From assembly GCF_009389715.1 (NCBI RefSeq), contig NW_024067741.1, forward strand, positions 620,001 to 684,000: a stretch of 64,000 nt of DNA. The letters run 5' to 3'. Shown piece by piece: positions 31,443 to 42,893 of the stretch (position 1 is the first letter of the stretch; each line of letters starts with the position of its first letter). The position numbers were made by a program, and so were the translations under genes. Origin of the DNA: Phoenix dactylifera. Taxonomy: Eukaryota; Streptophyta; Magnoliopsida; Arecales; Arecaceae. Under the pieces are notes generated by a model. It saw nothing but the letters and a program-made list of their open reading frames with translations, made no database searches and was not told the origin of the DNA.

Positions 31443-31784
31443 GAAGTTGGTTGTGGAAGAATGTTCCAATGCTTGAACACCAGCTCTTCTTGATGCAATG
31501 AGAAGCTTCAACTGATTTTCTCACAAAAAAAATTTTCTGAAGAATGTCGGGTAAGGATGATGAACTTTTCAGCTCTTTTTCTTCTCTTTTTTTTTATTAT
31601 TGTGGTCTTTTCTCTTTGATTATGTTTCTTTCCTCGTTGTCTTTCCTTTCTAAGGTTCCCTTTAATTTATAGACGAGTTCATCAGAGAGATTTGAATTTC
31701 TTTCTTTTCGTTCTGATGGGAATTTTTTCTGTTACAGAAGAAGACAAAAGTTGTTACAAGCTTTTCGTTGTGGTCCCAACAGTA

Positions 31785-32220
31785 CAGGGGTCGACTCATG
31801 TAACTCAGGGGTCGACTCATGTTTATACTGGGTCAGCACTTCAAGATATTGAGACGGCTCTTGCTGTTGTAACTTCAAAGGGTCGACTCTTTAACCTTAA
31901 GGGTCAACTCATTTTCTTCAGGAGTCGCCTCTTTAAACGCAAGGGTCGACTCATCCAATAATTTTTCTGGCGAGGCTAAGCTCGAATTGGGGTCGACTCT
32001 TCAAACGCAATGGTCGACTCTTCAATTTCGGGGATCGACTCATTGGAACAAGGGTCGACTCTTCAAACTTTATCTCAGGCGGTAAAAGCTCTCTATTTAA
32101 TTTGAACTACACAAAGGTCGACTCATGTTTTGCAGAGGTCGACTCATTGACTATGCCACTTGAAGAAAACGTGCCAGAGTCAACTCAAACTTATCCTTTT
32201 TGCTTAGGGGTCGACTCAGA
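31785..32220 (-). repeat. 21-bp-phased GGGTCGACTC array in U3 of solo LTR D
   Basis: About 13 motifs of GGGTCGACTC and close variants are present. Near 31790 and in the run 31880-31960, successive GTC starts are exactly 21 bp apart four times in a row. The spacer sequence is not conserved. The array ends about 110 bp upstream of the TATA-like box. Confidence 0.85.
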
Positions 32221-32461
32221 TTTCTCAAACAGAAAACTTAAAACTTCATCTTTGATATCCATGGATTGGATTAAGATCATTTTATTTTTAGAACATATCC
32301 AATAAAGTATTTGTTAAGAGATAATGATTTTGCAGTGCTTCATTTCTTCTGATTTTGCTTAATTTATAAAACTTCACAATTAAGCCAACAATCATTAGTA
32401 CACAATATTATCTCAAGTGTTTTGTAATCATCAAAATTCATCCTGTAGGGTTGACATCTTT

Positions 32462-32664
32462 ACATTCTATATACAATCTTAAATATCCCTAAAAAATATT
32501 ATTAGTAATTTTTTCACTCAAATATTTTGTATCGTTAAAATCAAATCTTTTGTGTCAACAATTGCTAACCTCATTTTGTGTATCATATACGTACGACTTA
32601 GTGAATTTAGGCTTCTATGCTCTTGGTTGAATTTCGCGGGTGTTCCAATCCATTTATATCTTGA
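32462..32664 (-). repeat. LTR-E copy 1: LTR start and flanking internal sequence
   Basis: With 18250-18277 this sequence is paralogous to 42146-42345. Both run TTTGAATCATTTTGGGATTATC, then CTATATNCAATCTTAAAT, then AAAATCAAA, then ATTGCTAACCTCATTTT, then GGCTTCTAT. On the minus strand TTGATTTTGATGATA-like sequence marks an LTR start near 32555. The solo LTR D inserted in the copy at TCTTT, and the CACTA inserted at TGA. Confidence 0.7.
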
Positions 32665-32689
32665 CACTACAAGAAAATACACTTTCAGC

Positions 32690-33040
32690 GACCACTTTCG
32701 GCGACTAAATGAATAGTGGTCGCTGCAAATAAAGCTATTTGCGACCAACATCCTTGTTAGTTACTGAATGATTGTCCTACACCGACTAAATGCATAGTTG
32801 TATCAAAACCAAGTTGGCCGGGTAGAGGTAAAACGTTTGGCGACTAAAGTTTGGTCGCTGAAAATAAGGCTATTTGCGACCAATATTCTTGTTAGTTACG
32901 GAATAATTATCCTACACCGACTAAATGCATATTTGGTCACGGAAAAGCAAAACCAAATTCGCGCGCTGGAGGTAAAATTTTTGGCGACTAAATTTTAGTC
33001 CCTAAAGGTTCATCTCCAGCGACTAAAAAAAATTTAGTCG
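32690..33040. repeat. CACTA left subterminal repeats
   Basis: There are many GGCGACTAAA, GCGACCAA and TTTGGTCGCTG-type motifs in both orientations. Within it a unit of about 135 bp is present twice (about 32730-32865 and 32866-32998), each with CTTGTTAGTTAC and CCTACACCGACTAAATGCATA. Such motifs are the usual binding sites for the CACTA DNA-binding protein (TNPA in En/Spm). Confidence 0.85.
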
Positions 33041-33229
33041 AAAAAAGTATGCATGTAGGGGACGTGTGAGAAACCAAACAAACCCTAATTCCCTATTACT
33101 CTATTCTACTTTAACTCTTTTTTTTTTTTTGGTAAATTCTGCTTTAATGCTTTGCCTTCACCCGTCGCCTTCACCCGTCGCCCTCGCCCGTTCGCTCAAC
33201 TCTTCGATGTCGGCGTCCAATGTATGTGT

Positions 33230-33420
33230 CCTCCGTCATTTGATTTAGCAGAGGCCGGGAGGGAGAGGGAGAGGTGGGGGTCCTCCGTTATTTGATTTAG
33301 CAGATGCTGGGAGGGAGAGGGAGAGGGAGAGGTGGGGGTCCTCCGTTATTTGATTTAGCAGAGGCCGGGAGGGAGAGGTAGAGGGAGAGGTGGTGGTCGT
33401 CGGGGGTTGTTGGGAGATTT
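33230..33420 (+). repeat. 57 bp tandem repeat (three copies) inside the CACTA
   Basis: The unit GATTTAGCAGAGGCCGGGAG, followed by GGAGAGGTGGGGGTCCTCCG, is repeated at about 33243, 33298 and 33355. It lies in a GC-rich block (33150-33830) of GCCGCCGCAGCC-type sequence that resembles a promoter or 5' exon region. ORFs on both strands there look like low-complexity by-products. Confidence 0.75.
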
Positions 33421-33856
33421 GGAGGCGAGGCGGGAGAAGAAGAAACCCAGGAGGGCTTCTCCTCCTTCGCCGCCGCCGCAGCCACTGCGAAGAGGTGGGG
33501 GTCGTCGGGGCCGGGTTGTCGGGAGATTTGGAGGCGAGGCGGGAGGGCTTCTCCTCCTTCGCCGCCGCCGCAGCCACCGCGGAGGGCTTCTCCTTCTTCG
33601 CCGCCTCCTTCGCCGCCGCCGCAGCCGCCGTAGGGCTTCTCCACCGCAGCCACCGCAGGGCTTCTCCTCCTTCGCCGCCGCCGCCGCCGCCGCAGCCGCA
33701 GCCACCACAGGGCTTCGCCAGGTCCATTCCGGTCAGGCCGGCATGGAGAGAGAGCGAGGAGGTGAAGGGGATTTGGGCGAGGGCCTTTTCTTGGGCCGGC
33801 AGGGAGTGAGAGCGAGGAGGGATTTGGGACAGTAGTTTTGTTTTGGGTGGAGAGAA

Positions 33857-34075
33857 GAAAGATAGGGGGATTAGAGATGAACCATCGGGAAGAAAGATAG
33901 GGGGATTAGAGATGGACTTCTTAGAGGGTGGAGATTCTTAGAGGGTGGTTACCGACACTTTTTTGGTTTTGGTCTTGGTTTTCCTTCCCTCACGTTACTC
34001 CTGATCCAGCTGGGCCATCGGGAAGAAAGATAGGGGGATTAGAGATGGACTTCCTAGAGGGTGGAGATTCTTTTA
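33857..34075 (+). repeat. Direct repeats AGAAAGATAGGGGGATTAGAGATG inside the CACTA
   Basis: The 24 bp core is present three times (about 33857, 33892 and 34023). The last two are in longer copies of about 58 bp, starting CCATCGGGAAGAAAG and ending GAGGGTGGAGATTC, 130 bp apart. It lies between the GC-rich block and the transposase gene. Confidence 0.7.
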
Positions 34076-34505
34076 ATTGTTTCTTCTCCTTTCTGTTTGG
34101 GTTGAATGGTTGCCGTGCTGTGATGTAGCTTGGGTATCGAAAGGAAGATGGGAGATGGGAGATGGGAGATGGTGTGATGAGACTTCTTTTAAATTAATTA
34201 TTTTTCCATGCTTCTATTCAAGGATTATATTAAACTGAAAAGGCTTCCTGTCTATCTTTATTAGATTCATGCATCTTTGTTGAAATAGTATACTTGACAG
34301 CTATCTATTTTCATATCATTTTTTAAACTATTTTATACTTATTAAAATTTATTATTATTATAATAATATAAAAAAAGGCCTCATTCACTGAATTTATCTT
34401 AGGCCCCCAAATGTATTGGGCCGCCCCTGGTTTTCTGCTACAACTTTTTTTTGCAGGATACAAAAATAAATCTAACTTGATGAAGTACTTTGTAGGTCAG
34501 TCAAA

Positions 34506-37500
34506 ATGGACAAGAGTTGGATGACAATAAAAAATAGAATGAAGAGTAAAGAGTATAGAGAAGGGGTGAAGTCCTTTATTGAATTTGCGGTGGCAAATTT
34601 AGGCTCAGCAAATGATATTTGGTGTCCTTGTGTCGAGTGCATGAATGACAAAAAACAAAACATTCAAGTTGTCAAGATTCATTTGATGTTGAAAGGAATC
34701 TCGCCTTCTTACAAGACTTGGGTGCAACATGGAGAATCTGTTCACGTGCATCAATCTTGTGTTTCAAATGATGCTAACTGTGACAATGGTGGAGGTGTTG
34801 AGGATAGAATGGCTGGGGATGGCATCAATGATAGGGACGAATTGTCTAATATGTTGGAAGCTGTTTACATGGGCGCTTTCATGAATGACGATATTGACGA
34901 ATTGCCTAATAACTTGGGGAGGGAGGATGCACAGAATTTTGATAAGTTGTTCGATGATGCTCAACGACCCGTTTATCCTGGTTGCAAAACTTTTACAGTA
35001 TTATCATTCGTTATTAAGATGCTTCATATTAAGGTGTACAACCAGTGAAGCAATTCCTCTTTTGACATGAACATGAAGGTATACAAGAAAATTCTACCGG
35101 AGTGTGATAAGTCTGTTCCATGGACCCTTTATGAAGTCAAGAAATTTTTACGAGATTTGGGTTTGGAATATGTGCTAATTCATGCATGCAAATATGATTG
35201 TGCTCTTTTTTGGAAGGAGAATGCGAACCTCGAGAAATGCCCTATATGTGATGAGCCTAGCTATAAGCTGAATGATGGTAACGGTAAGAAGATCCCTCAT
35301 AAAATTTTGCGTTACTTTCCTCTGACACCGAGATTGAAGCGCTTATTTTTGTCCCCGAAAATAGCTGTAGATATGAGATGGCACAAGGAGAAGCGAGTGG
35401 ATGACGAAACATCAAGACATCCGGCTGATAGAGAGGAATGGAAGAACTTTGATCGGCAACATCCTGAGTTTTCCAAGGACCCGCAAAATGTGAGGTTAGG
35501 GCTAGCCACTGATGGTTCAATCCTTTTGGAAATATAAGCACATCGTACAGTATGTGGCCAGTTATCATGATGCCGTATAATCTTCCACCTTGGAAGTGTA
35601 TGAAAGAGCAATTTTGTATGCTGTCATTGCTTATTCCCAGAAAAACGGCTCGCGGTAAAGAAATAGATGTTTACTTGAGGCCATTAATTGATGAGTTGAA
35701 AGAGCTTTGGAAGGATGGCATGCAAACTTATGATGCCTCTAGTGGAAGTACATTTAGAATGCGTGCTGCTCTCATGTGGACCATTAATGACTTTCCTGCA
35801 TATGGTAACATGTCTGGATGGCCAACAAAAGGTTATTTGGCTTGTCCCATTTGTAACGAAGATGCTTCATCAGAACGTTTGAGGAGTAAGATTGGCTATA
35901 TGGGTGCAAGGCGTTTCTTGCCTGAGAACCACATATGGCGAAAGAGCAAGCTCTTTAATGGTAAAAGTGAGGACAGGTCAAGGTCACGAGAGTTCACGGG
36001 AGAAGAGATCTTGGAGCAAATTAATTCAGGGACATACAAGCCGTTGGGCAAGCATCCAAGCATTAATAAGAAAAGAAAAAGGGGCAAAGATGATGACATG
36101 ATTTGGGCCAAGAAAAGTATTTTGTTTGATCTCCCTTATTAGAAAACACTCAAGCTGCATCACAACTTGGATGTCATGCACATAGAAAAGAACATTGCAG
36201 AAAATATTGTTGGGACATTACTGGGCTTAGATGGGAAATGCAAGGATACAGAAAAAGCACGCATGGATTTAGCAGATATGGGTATACGGAAGGAGTTACA
36301 CCTAAAAAAGTGGGCGAACGGATCTTATGAGAAGCCTCCAGCATTGTACACATTGTCCCCGCAAGAGAGACAAGGGTTTTGTGATTTTTTAAAATCGATT
36401 AAGTTTCCAGATGGCTATGCGGCAAACATCTCTAGCTGTGTAAGTACTCAAGGTGGTAAATTATCGGGTCTGAAAAGTCATGACTATCATATTCTTTTGC
36501 AACGCCTTCTTCCAGTTGGAATGCGTGGGTACCTCAACAAAGAACTTAATACTGCATTATTTCAGTTAGGCAATTTCTTTGAGCAATTGTGCTCCAAGGC
36601 ATTAAAAATAGCTGATTTGAAAAAATTAGAGGACCAAATTGTTCTTAATCTTTGCAAGCTTGAGAAGATTTTCTCTCCTGCCTTCTTTGATGTCATGGTT
36701 CATCTAGCTATTCACTTGCCTCGCGAGGCTATTCTTGGAGGGCCAGTGCAATATCGATGGATGTATCCAATTAAAAGGTAATTGTTTGCAACCGTATAGT
36801 AGGAATAGTAATCATGTATTATTGTACATGTAAGAATTTTTCTATTAGCATTGAGCAATAATTTATCGTAGGTTACTCGAAGTTCTAATAGGATTTGTTG
36901 CCAACCGTGCTCACCCAGAAGGTTCTATCCTGAGGCTTATATTTCTAAAGAGAGTACAACATTTGCTCAATGTACCTCGATGGAATCGAAACAATGTTTA
37001 ACAGAAAAGAAAGGAATGATGACGGTGGTGATTGCGGCACGGGGTTAGCAATCTTCACTCAAAGTGCCCGACCATTTGGGTTAATCCGAAGGGGACTTGA
37101 TGTGCTAGTCAATGAACTCGAGATGGCTGAATGGTTTGTCTTATACAATAGTTCAGAAGTGGATCAATATCGAGAGTATGTTTTTTTAAATTGCTTATTA
37201 AGGTTCAACTATTGTATATTTAGTTGTTTTAGTCTTTTTGTTACTTATACGTTACGGAATGTCGAATAGGGAACACAAGAACTACATACAAGGTGAGAGT
37301 GAAGTTGACATCACAAACAAACAATGTAAAGAATTTCCCAAGTGGTTCAAAGATCGCGTAAGCAAAATTAATTAACATGTAGGCACCTTGAGTTATCCTT
37401 GTATTTGAAAGTGAAGTAACATATTATGTCACTTTTTTGTTATAGATGACTCAACTTCGAAACCAGCGATCACCGAAAGCTACTGATGAATTATGATCAT

Positions 37501-38215
37501 TGGCCAACGGTCCTCGTCCGATAGTCAACATATATTCAGGGTGCTTTTGTAACGGTGTCCGATTCCATACCATCAAACGTGACAACCGCCGTAAAAGCCA
37601 GAATAATGGGTTAGTTGTTGAAGGGGACTACGAAGGGCAACCGATTGACTTCTACGGTTACTTGTGCAAAGTTTGGAAATTAACATATATGTTCGGACAA
37701 CGAGTCGTTTTGTTCCAATGCGAATGGTTCAACACTGGAAGTAAAAAAACTTTCTGCATTGATGCGCATTGCACTAGCATTGATATAAGAAGTCGGTGGT
37801 ACAAAGATGATTCTTTTGTACTACCGAGTCAAATGCAGCAAGTATTCTATATTAATGACACTGTAGAGAGACGTGGCAATTGGAAAGTTGTCCAAAGATT
37901 CAAGCATCGAGGTATATGGGATGTGCCACAGTGAGTGATTTAGAACCCAATGATGTTGAAGAAACCATTGTTCTCAATCATGCGTTCCAACAAGATGAAA
38001 CTAATGACGTTGAACCAATTTCCATTGAAGAGCCAACCACAATGGATTTGCGCAGATATGATATTGATGCTGAAATTATTCAAGAGGAGGTCATTTTGCA
38101 GTGCCGTGGGCTAGATCAAGCCGGAGGGAGTGTCGATGAAGTAATGGAGGAGCCTAGCGATGAAGAAGAAGACATTGATAGTGACAGTGATACATATCTA
38201 GATTTTGAGCCATGA
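34506..38215 (+). pseudogene. CACTA tnp2-like transposase (TNPD type), broken
   Basis: The start ATG is at 34506 (MDKSWM). In order the protein shows a transposase-associated domain (34510-34760, with WCPCVECMN). The tnp2 core (35067-36142) follows, with LGLATDG, MPYNLPPW and DVYLRPLI, RMRAALMWTINDFPAYGN and KGYLACPICNEDASS. HNLDVMHIEKNIAEN comes next (36155). A DUF4218-like part follows (36300-37270, with FFDVMVHLAIHLP and GFVANRAHPEGS). The DUF4216-like part (37500-37934, with YSGCFCNGVRFHT) and an acidic C-terminus end it. Introns are seen (36778-36871, then about 37180-37268 and 37358-37445). Breaks are TGA at 35046 (Trp expected), a one-base loss near 35515, TAG at 36140 (Trp expected), frameshifts near 36930 and 36963, TGA at 37494 and a shift near 37930. 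Confidence 0.92.
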
Positions 38216-38408
38216 TATATTTCTCTAATGATCTATCTATAGCAAAGTTGAACATTTTTATCTTACATGCTTCTGTTTTTTATGTTAATGAAAATCATCC
38301 ATTTTTATCTTACATGCTTCTATTTTTTATGGAGAGTGTGATGTACTTTTTACTCCATATTTTTTTATGGCTGAATGTAATGTATTTGTTTGGTTTTTAT
38401 TGTGAAAG

Positions 38409-40315
38409 ATGCACAAAGTAGGTAAAAAATTTGTGAAGCCTCAGTGCTTGTCCCAGAAGCTGACGGGATACGAAAGGCAAAGGCAAAAAAGGATTGAAAT
38501 GAACTCAATGAGATTAGAGGCTCTTGGCATACCGGGCATGTCCAAGGCATTGTTTGGTTCAAATCAGAATGGTAATAAAGGACTGAACAAGATTAGCAAT
38601 GGCGATGATGATGAAGAGTATCTGCCATCTGATAATGAAGGACTGAATTCTTCTAGAGATGCTGAACTTGTGCCCGTGATGGCTGCCCAACCTACTCTGC
38701 TCCCCACCTTTTCTACCCAGCAAACCCACGAGCTTTCAAGTCCACCTATTATTGCCAACAGCGTGAGTGAGAAAACTCATCTTTCTGAATCTTGTTATTG
38801 CTAAGATACTCTTGGTAAAATGATGGCATTTCAGTGGTTTTGTATTTTTTTTTGCGTTCTCTTTGTCTATCACTAGCAGGTTTGTCTTATGGCCTAAAGT
38901 ATTTAAGTATTTTTAGCAGGTTCATCATCAAAGCGCGTGCGGGGTAAGACAGTTGGGAAAGGAATTGATAAACTCATTGCCCAAAATGGCGGAGAAAAGC
39001 TCTCTGTTCCAGTACTTGATGAGTGGAATGCTTTATGTGGTATTAATGCCCCAAAGGTAACCAATCTGTTGGAGGTGTATATTAGGAGAATGTGTCCAAT
39101 TAAGGGCATACCGACGTGGCGGCATGTAGACGAGGCTACTCAATCTGCTATCATACAATCTGTCCTTGTAATTATTTATTGCACAATATTTTTTTAAGTA
39201 CTTGTAATAGTTGCATTGATCATACTACATAATGATTTTACTTATATTTTTAGGACAAGTTCAAAATCTCGGATGATTATCATGGCAATCTAGTAGCTCA
39301 GCAAGCTGTTCACAGAAAATGCTACAATATTCACAAAAATGGGAGGCACAATATGAAATTGCATTACAAGCATCAAGAACGTCTTACATGTGGACCCTTA
39401 TAGTCATCCATACGAACATGTGACTCAAGAGGATTGGCGCCACTTAATTGACGATGTGTGGAAAAGCAAAGAACACAAGGCAACTTACATATTTAGTGCT
39501 TCAGAGTTTATAAGTAAAATATTTGATCATAATGTTTTCTTTAGATTTCTAATTTATATTTTTTTGAAGGTGAGATCAAAAGCTGGCAAAAAGAATAGAA
39601 AAAAGCTTGAGTACAATCATTGTTCAGGATCTCGGTCATTTGTTGCAACAATGACTATACAGGTAATATTGTTCACCCCTATAATCTTCCAGTAGATTTT
39701 TTATTCTAGTTTGCTACAAGTATATTTTTGGAATCCTTTTATGCAAGTAGATCTGACAGTTATTCTAGTTTTTTTATTATGTAGTGGCTATATGCTAATC
39801 TAAATTACACTTTGCAGCCAGAGTTTAATGGTTATGAAAATCTTGAATTTCCAGAATTCTATAAGAAAACTCATACCAAGAAGAACAAAGAGTGGATTGA
39901 TCCTATTTGCGCCGTGAAACATGTAGGTATCTAAAATCTCAATAATCATTTAAATCAGTTTCTGCTTTTGCAAGGTTATATACATTTAATTTTGTTTTTA
40001 CCTTTGCATTGATAGTCAAAGATGTTGAGCTTGCGAGAAGAATCTTCCCAATCCGGTGTGCAATTAACATCAGAGGAGATGTCTAGGCAAGCACTTGAAA
40101 AAAGGAAAAGATACATTCTTGGATTTGGGGATGGGCCGAAGCCCTCTTCATCTTCTTCCACACCTAGTCGTGTGTCACAAGACCACGTTGGGGAGTTGCA
40201 GAAACTTAAAGCTAAGATGGAGGAGATGAAGATGGAGCGTGAGGAGCTGCGGAGGCAATTGGAGCAGGGGAGGAGAGAGCGTGAGGAGGAAAAGAAAAAG
40301 CGAGAGGAAGAATAG
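38409..40315 (+). pseudogene. CACTA En/Spm-type second gene (Transposase_24-like), spliced
   Basis: The gene starts MHKVGKKF at 38409. Later exons encode RVRGKTVGKGIDKLI (38921 on), PVLDEWNALCG, GIPTWRHVDEATQSAI, then DKFKISDDYHG (39255 on), WRHLIDDVWKSKEHK (39435), RSKAGKKNRKKLEYNHCSGSRSF (39572) and EFPEFYKKTHTKKNKEWID (39845). A long coiled coil ends at 40315 (many Glu, Lys and Arg, 40190-40315). This matches the second gene of plant CACTA elements of the Ptta/En/Spm family, thought to bind the subterminal repeats. A frameshift near 39388 breaks it. The remaining 40316-41080 is non-coding. Confidence 0.87.
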
Positions 40316-41089
40316 AAGCAAATTGCACATCTTACAAGTTTAGTGACAGAGTTCTTAAAGGGAAAGACTCAAACGCACAAGTCATCTATCCATCATGATG
40401 GGGCCATGTATTCAACTGATGGTACAAATACTCGTTGGTATGTATTCTCATTTATATTACGTAGGTTATTTAGAAATTTGGACCAAATTAAGCGAAATGT
40501 CATTGTGAACTTATACTTGAATTTTAGTTTATTATTTTTCACATGTGGTTATTGATTGTGTATTCTTTTTTACTTTCTCAGATACATGGTGGAGTTATGA
40601 GCATGTGAAATCTAGTTTCTAGTACATGGATAGCTTTTGTTCAGATGATCATGGTGGAGTTGTCTACAAGCAGAATCCAGTTTTTGGTATAAGAATATTT
40701 TTGTCTACATGATGGCTGTTTGGATGAATAGCAAGATCAGATATTTTGGAATTTTTAATTTACATTTTGATGTGTTTGGTGATGATTATTACCTTAACAT
40801 ATGGTATGGATGAAATATTTTGATGTATGGTTAATAGGTATGCTTGACTTTAGACTTATAGATGATGATATTTATAATGAATGATTATGGATTCTCCAAC
40901 ATTGTGTATATTTCTATTTGGATGAGCAAATGTATTGTACAATATGGATATTGGATAGGCTGTGTTGGTTGTTCAGAATTTGGAACGAGCCCAAAAATAA
41001 ATATTAAGCTTATAATTTGAATTGTTAATTAAATATAGGTTAATACTTTCTGCCACAAAAAAATATTTGTTGCCAATGCATTCTAATAC

Positions 41090-41400
41090 ATTCTGCGACC
41101 AAACTATTGGTGGGGGAAGATAGATATTTAGTGACCATTATTTTGATAGCGAAAGACAAACCTTCCACGACCAACTATTTGGTAGGCGTTGAAATTAGCG
41201 ACAACAGATTTGGTCGCTAATAATTTTCTTCGGCAACCAAACGTTGGTCATTATTGGTGTACCTTAGGTGACCACACAATATTGGTCGCCAAAATCTTTC
41301 AGTGACTAGGGTTCGGCGACGAAGGGTATGCTAGCGCGAAAAGGTTTCGGCGACCAAATATGGCTATTCGGCGACTAGAATCTTAGTCGTCGAATATGTA
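41090..41400. repeat. CACTA right subterminal repeats
   Basis: GCGACCAAA, TGGTCGC, GGCGACTAG and TTGGTCGCTAA motifs occur in both orientations between 41095 and 41396 and then run into the right TIR. They mirror the left set at 32690-33040. Confidence 0.85.
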
Positions 41401-41416
41401 TTTTCTTGTAGTGTGA

Positions 41417-42345
41417 AAAGTAGTTAGAAGATTGTTTATACCCATTGGATGGGAAAAAATAGCGTTGGGAGTGAATAGAGCTATTCTGAGTTTGCTAGAG
41501 AACTAGCCATTACTGTTGTCAGATGCAGAGGGGTCATCTCGACATCTTCAAGGGTTGACTCGTGATCTTCTGAAGTTGAATTTTTTTTTTCTCATGTTGA
41601 CTCAAAAAAGTGCTCATTTTTATTGCATTCTATCTTTTGCTTGTAGCCATTCTAGGGTTGATTCAACTTGTCTTGGGGTTGACTTATGGTTGGCAGGGGT
41701 CGAGTTGTGATCTGCTTGGGTCAACTCACAAAAGGGCTATGTTTTATTACTTTTTGTCTTTTGTCTAATGCCAATATGGGATCAACTTGGCTTATTTTGG
41801 GGTCGACTCATGCTCGGTAAGGGTTGAGTCGTAATCTATTTGGGTCGACTCATAGAGAGGCTAATTTTTACTCCTTTTCGTCTTTCGCCTAAAATTGTTC
41901 TAGGTTTGACTCGATTGGTTCAGAGATCGACTCGTGAAAGTCTGCTAGTCTGCTCCATTGTACTGCAATCGACTTGTATACCTCTAGGGTCGACTCTTGA
42001 ATTCCTTCAAAAATAACATCTTCCATCTAAGCCTATGGGCGTTTAGAGGTTGACTCCTTATGACTTGGGGTCAACTCATTTTATATAGTTCATAAAATCT
42101 TATTACATCCTTTCCATCTTAAGCATTTTAGGTTGCATTCTTCTATATATATTTGAATCATTTTGGGATTATCTTTGCTTTCTATATGCAATCTTAAATA
42201 CTCCAAAAAAATACTATCAGTAATCTTTCTACTCAAATATTTTATATCATCAAAATCAAACCTTTTGGATCAACCATTGCTAACCTCATTTTTTATATCA
42301 TATATATACGACTAAGTGAATCTAGGCTTCTATCCATTAGCTGGT
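41417..42345 (-). repeat. LTR-E copy 2 with GGGTCGACTC array and flank
   Basis: A minus-strand LTR fragment. Motifs GGGTCGACTC, GGGTTGACTC and CGAGTCG variants are at 41530-42080, several with 21 bp spacing (for example 41807/41828/41849). The LTR start (minus strand, GATTTTGATGATATAAAAT) is near 42255, beyond which the flank is shared with copy 1 (to 42345). Its left end is cut, and part of it may be the left half of the sequence that the CACTA interrupted. Confidence 0.65.
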
Positions 42346-42468
42346 AGCAGCAAATCCATCCTATGATGATCCTATCCGTTAATACAAAATACATATGGAC
42401 CTAACTTATTATTGATCTCATTATCGATTTTAGCACCTATCGATGTGAATGCAAACATTGTGTTGTAA

Positions 42469-42530
42469 ACTCCTTTTATTTCTTCCTAAAATTTTTAAGC
42501 TCTTCTCCCTCCATTAAAATCAAACAAACT
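42469..42530. repeat. 62 bp direct repeat, left copy
   Basis: It is identical to 42894-42955 over 62 bp, from ACTCCTTTTATTTC to CAAACAAACT. It is part of the Helitron coding sequence on the minus strand and flanks the Gypsy fragment. Confidence 0.92.
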
Positions 42531-42893
42531 TGATTTTCTTTAATTACGATATCTATGAGAGCTTGGGTCCGATGCACCCCCTGATGTCCGGCCCACATAG
42601 AATCATGGTGTTCTCGCAACACCTCGCGCCTCAGCCCTCTACCTGAAGGCACATAGACAAATCGCCCTCGTGTCAAAATCAGCGCTCCTTCGGTCCAGAA
42701 ACGGCATGCCTTGCCGTCTTTGATGAGTTCACCTATGGAAGTGGCCCATTGATCCTTCTCCATCTCGGTCTTGACCCTCTCCATTAGGTTACTTGCTGGT
42801 CTGGAAAAGGAAGAGACTGCAGCCAGTTGTGCCTTCCTACTCAAAGCATCAGGGACTGAATTAGTTCGGCCCGGCTTGGAACTCATTTGGGCC
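42531..42893 (-). mobile_element. Gypsy pol fragment (363 bp) inside the Helitron ORF
   Basis: One uninterrupted minus-strand frame of 121 codons covers the end of RNase H (PGRTNSVPDALSRKAQL), the spacer, and the integrase zinc-finger region (HHDSMWAGHQGVHRTQALI) of a chromovirus-like Gypsy pol. It has no LTRs and starts and ends inside pol. It is bounded by the 62 bp repeats and its length is a multiple of three. Confidence 0.88.

Larger units (their letters stand above)
18278..32456 (-). mobile_element. Solo LTR D, split by Copia C2 (TSD TCTTT)
   Basis: The left part is 18278-18860 and the right part 31448-32456, together about 1.59 kb, the size of LTR B. The left end TGTTGCCCAG and the right end GGGTTGACA are correct for a minus-strand LTR. 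The target duplication TCTTT is at 18273-18277 and 32457-32461. No internal sequence belongs to it, so it is a solo LTR left by recombination. A TATA-like CTATAAATT (minus) is at 31664-31672, with the GTCGACTC array to its right (upstream). Confidence 0.9.
32665..41413 (+). mobile_element. CACTA (En/Spm) DNA transposon, 8749 bp, TSD TGA
   Basis: The left end is CACTACAAGAAAATACA at 32665 and the right end the exact complement, TGTATTTTCTTGTAGTG, to 41413, giving 17 bp TIRs. The 3 bp duplication TGA is at 32662-32664 and 41414-41416. Both ends have GCGAC/GTCGC subterminal repeats. Inside are a tnp2-like transposase gene (34506-38215) and a second En/Spm gene (38409-40315). The gene order and orientation are those of plant CACTA elements. 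The transposase gene is broken, so it would need an active relative for movement. Confidence 0.95.

Noticed and set aside
33245-33835. Overlapping ORFs of 110-160 residues on both strands (Gly/Ser/Arg/Pro-rich)
   Set aside because: They follow the GCC-repeat composition of the block in every frame and have no homology I recognise.
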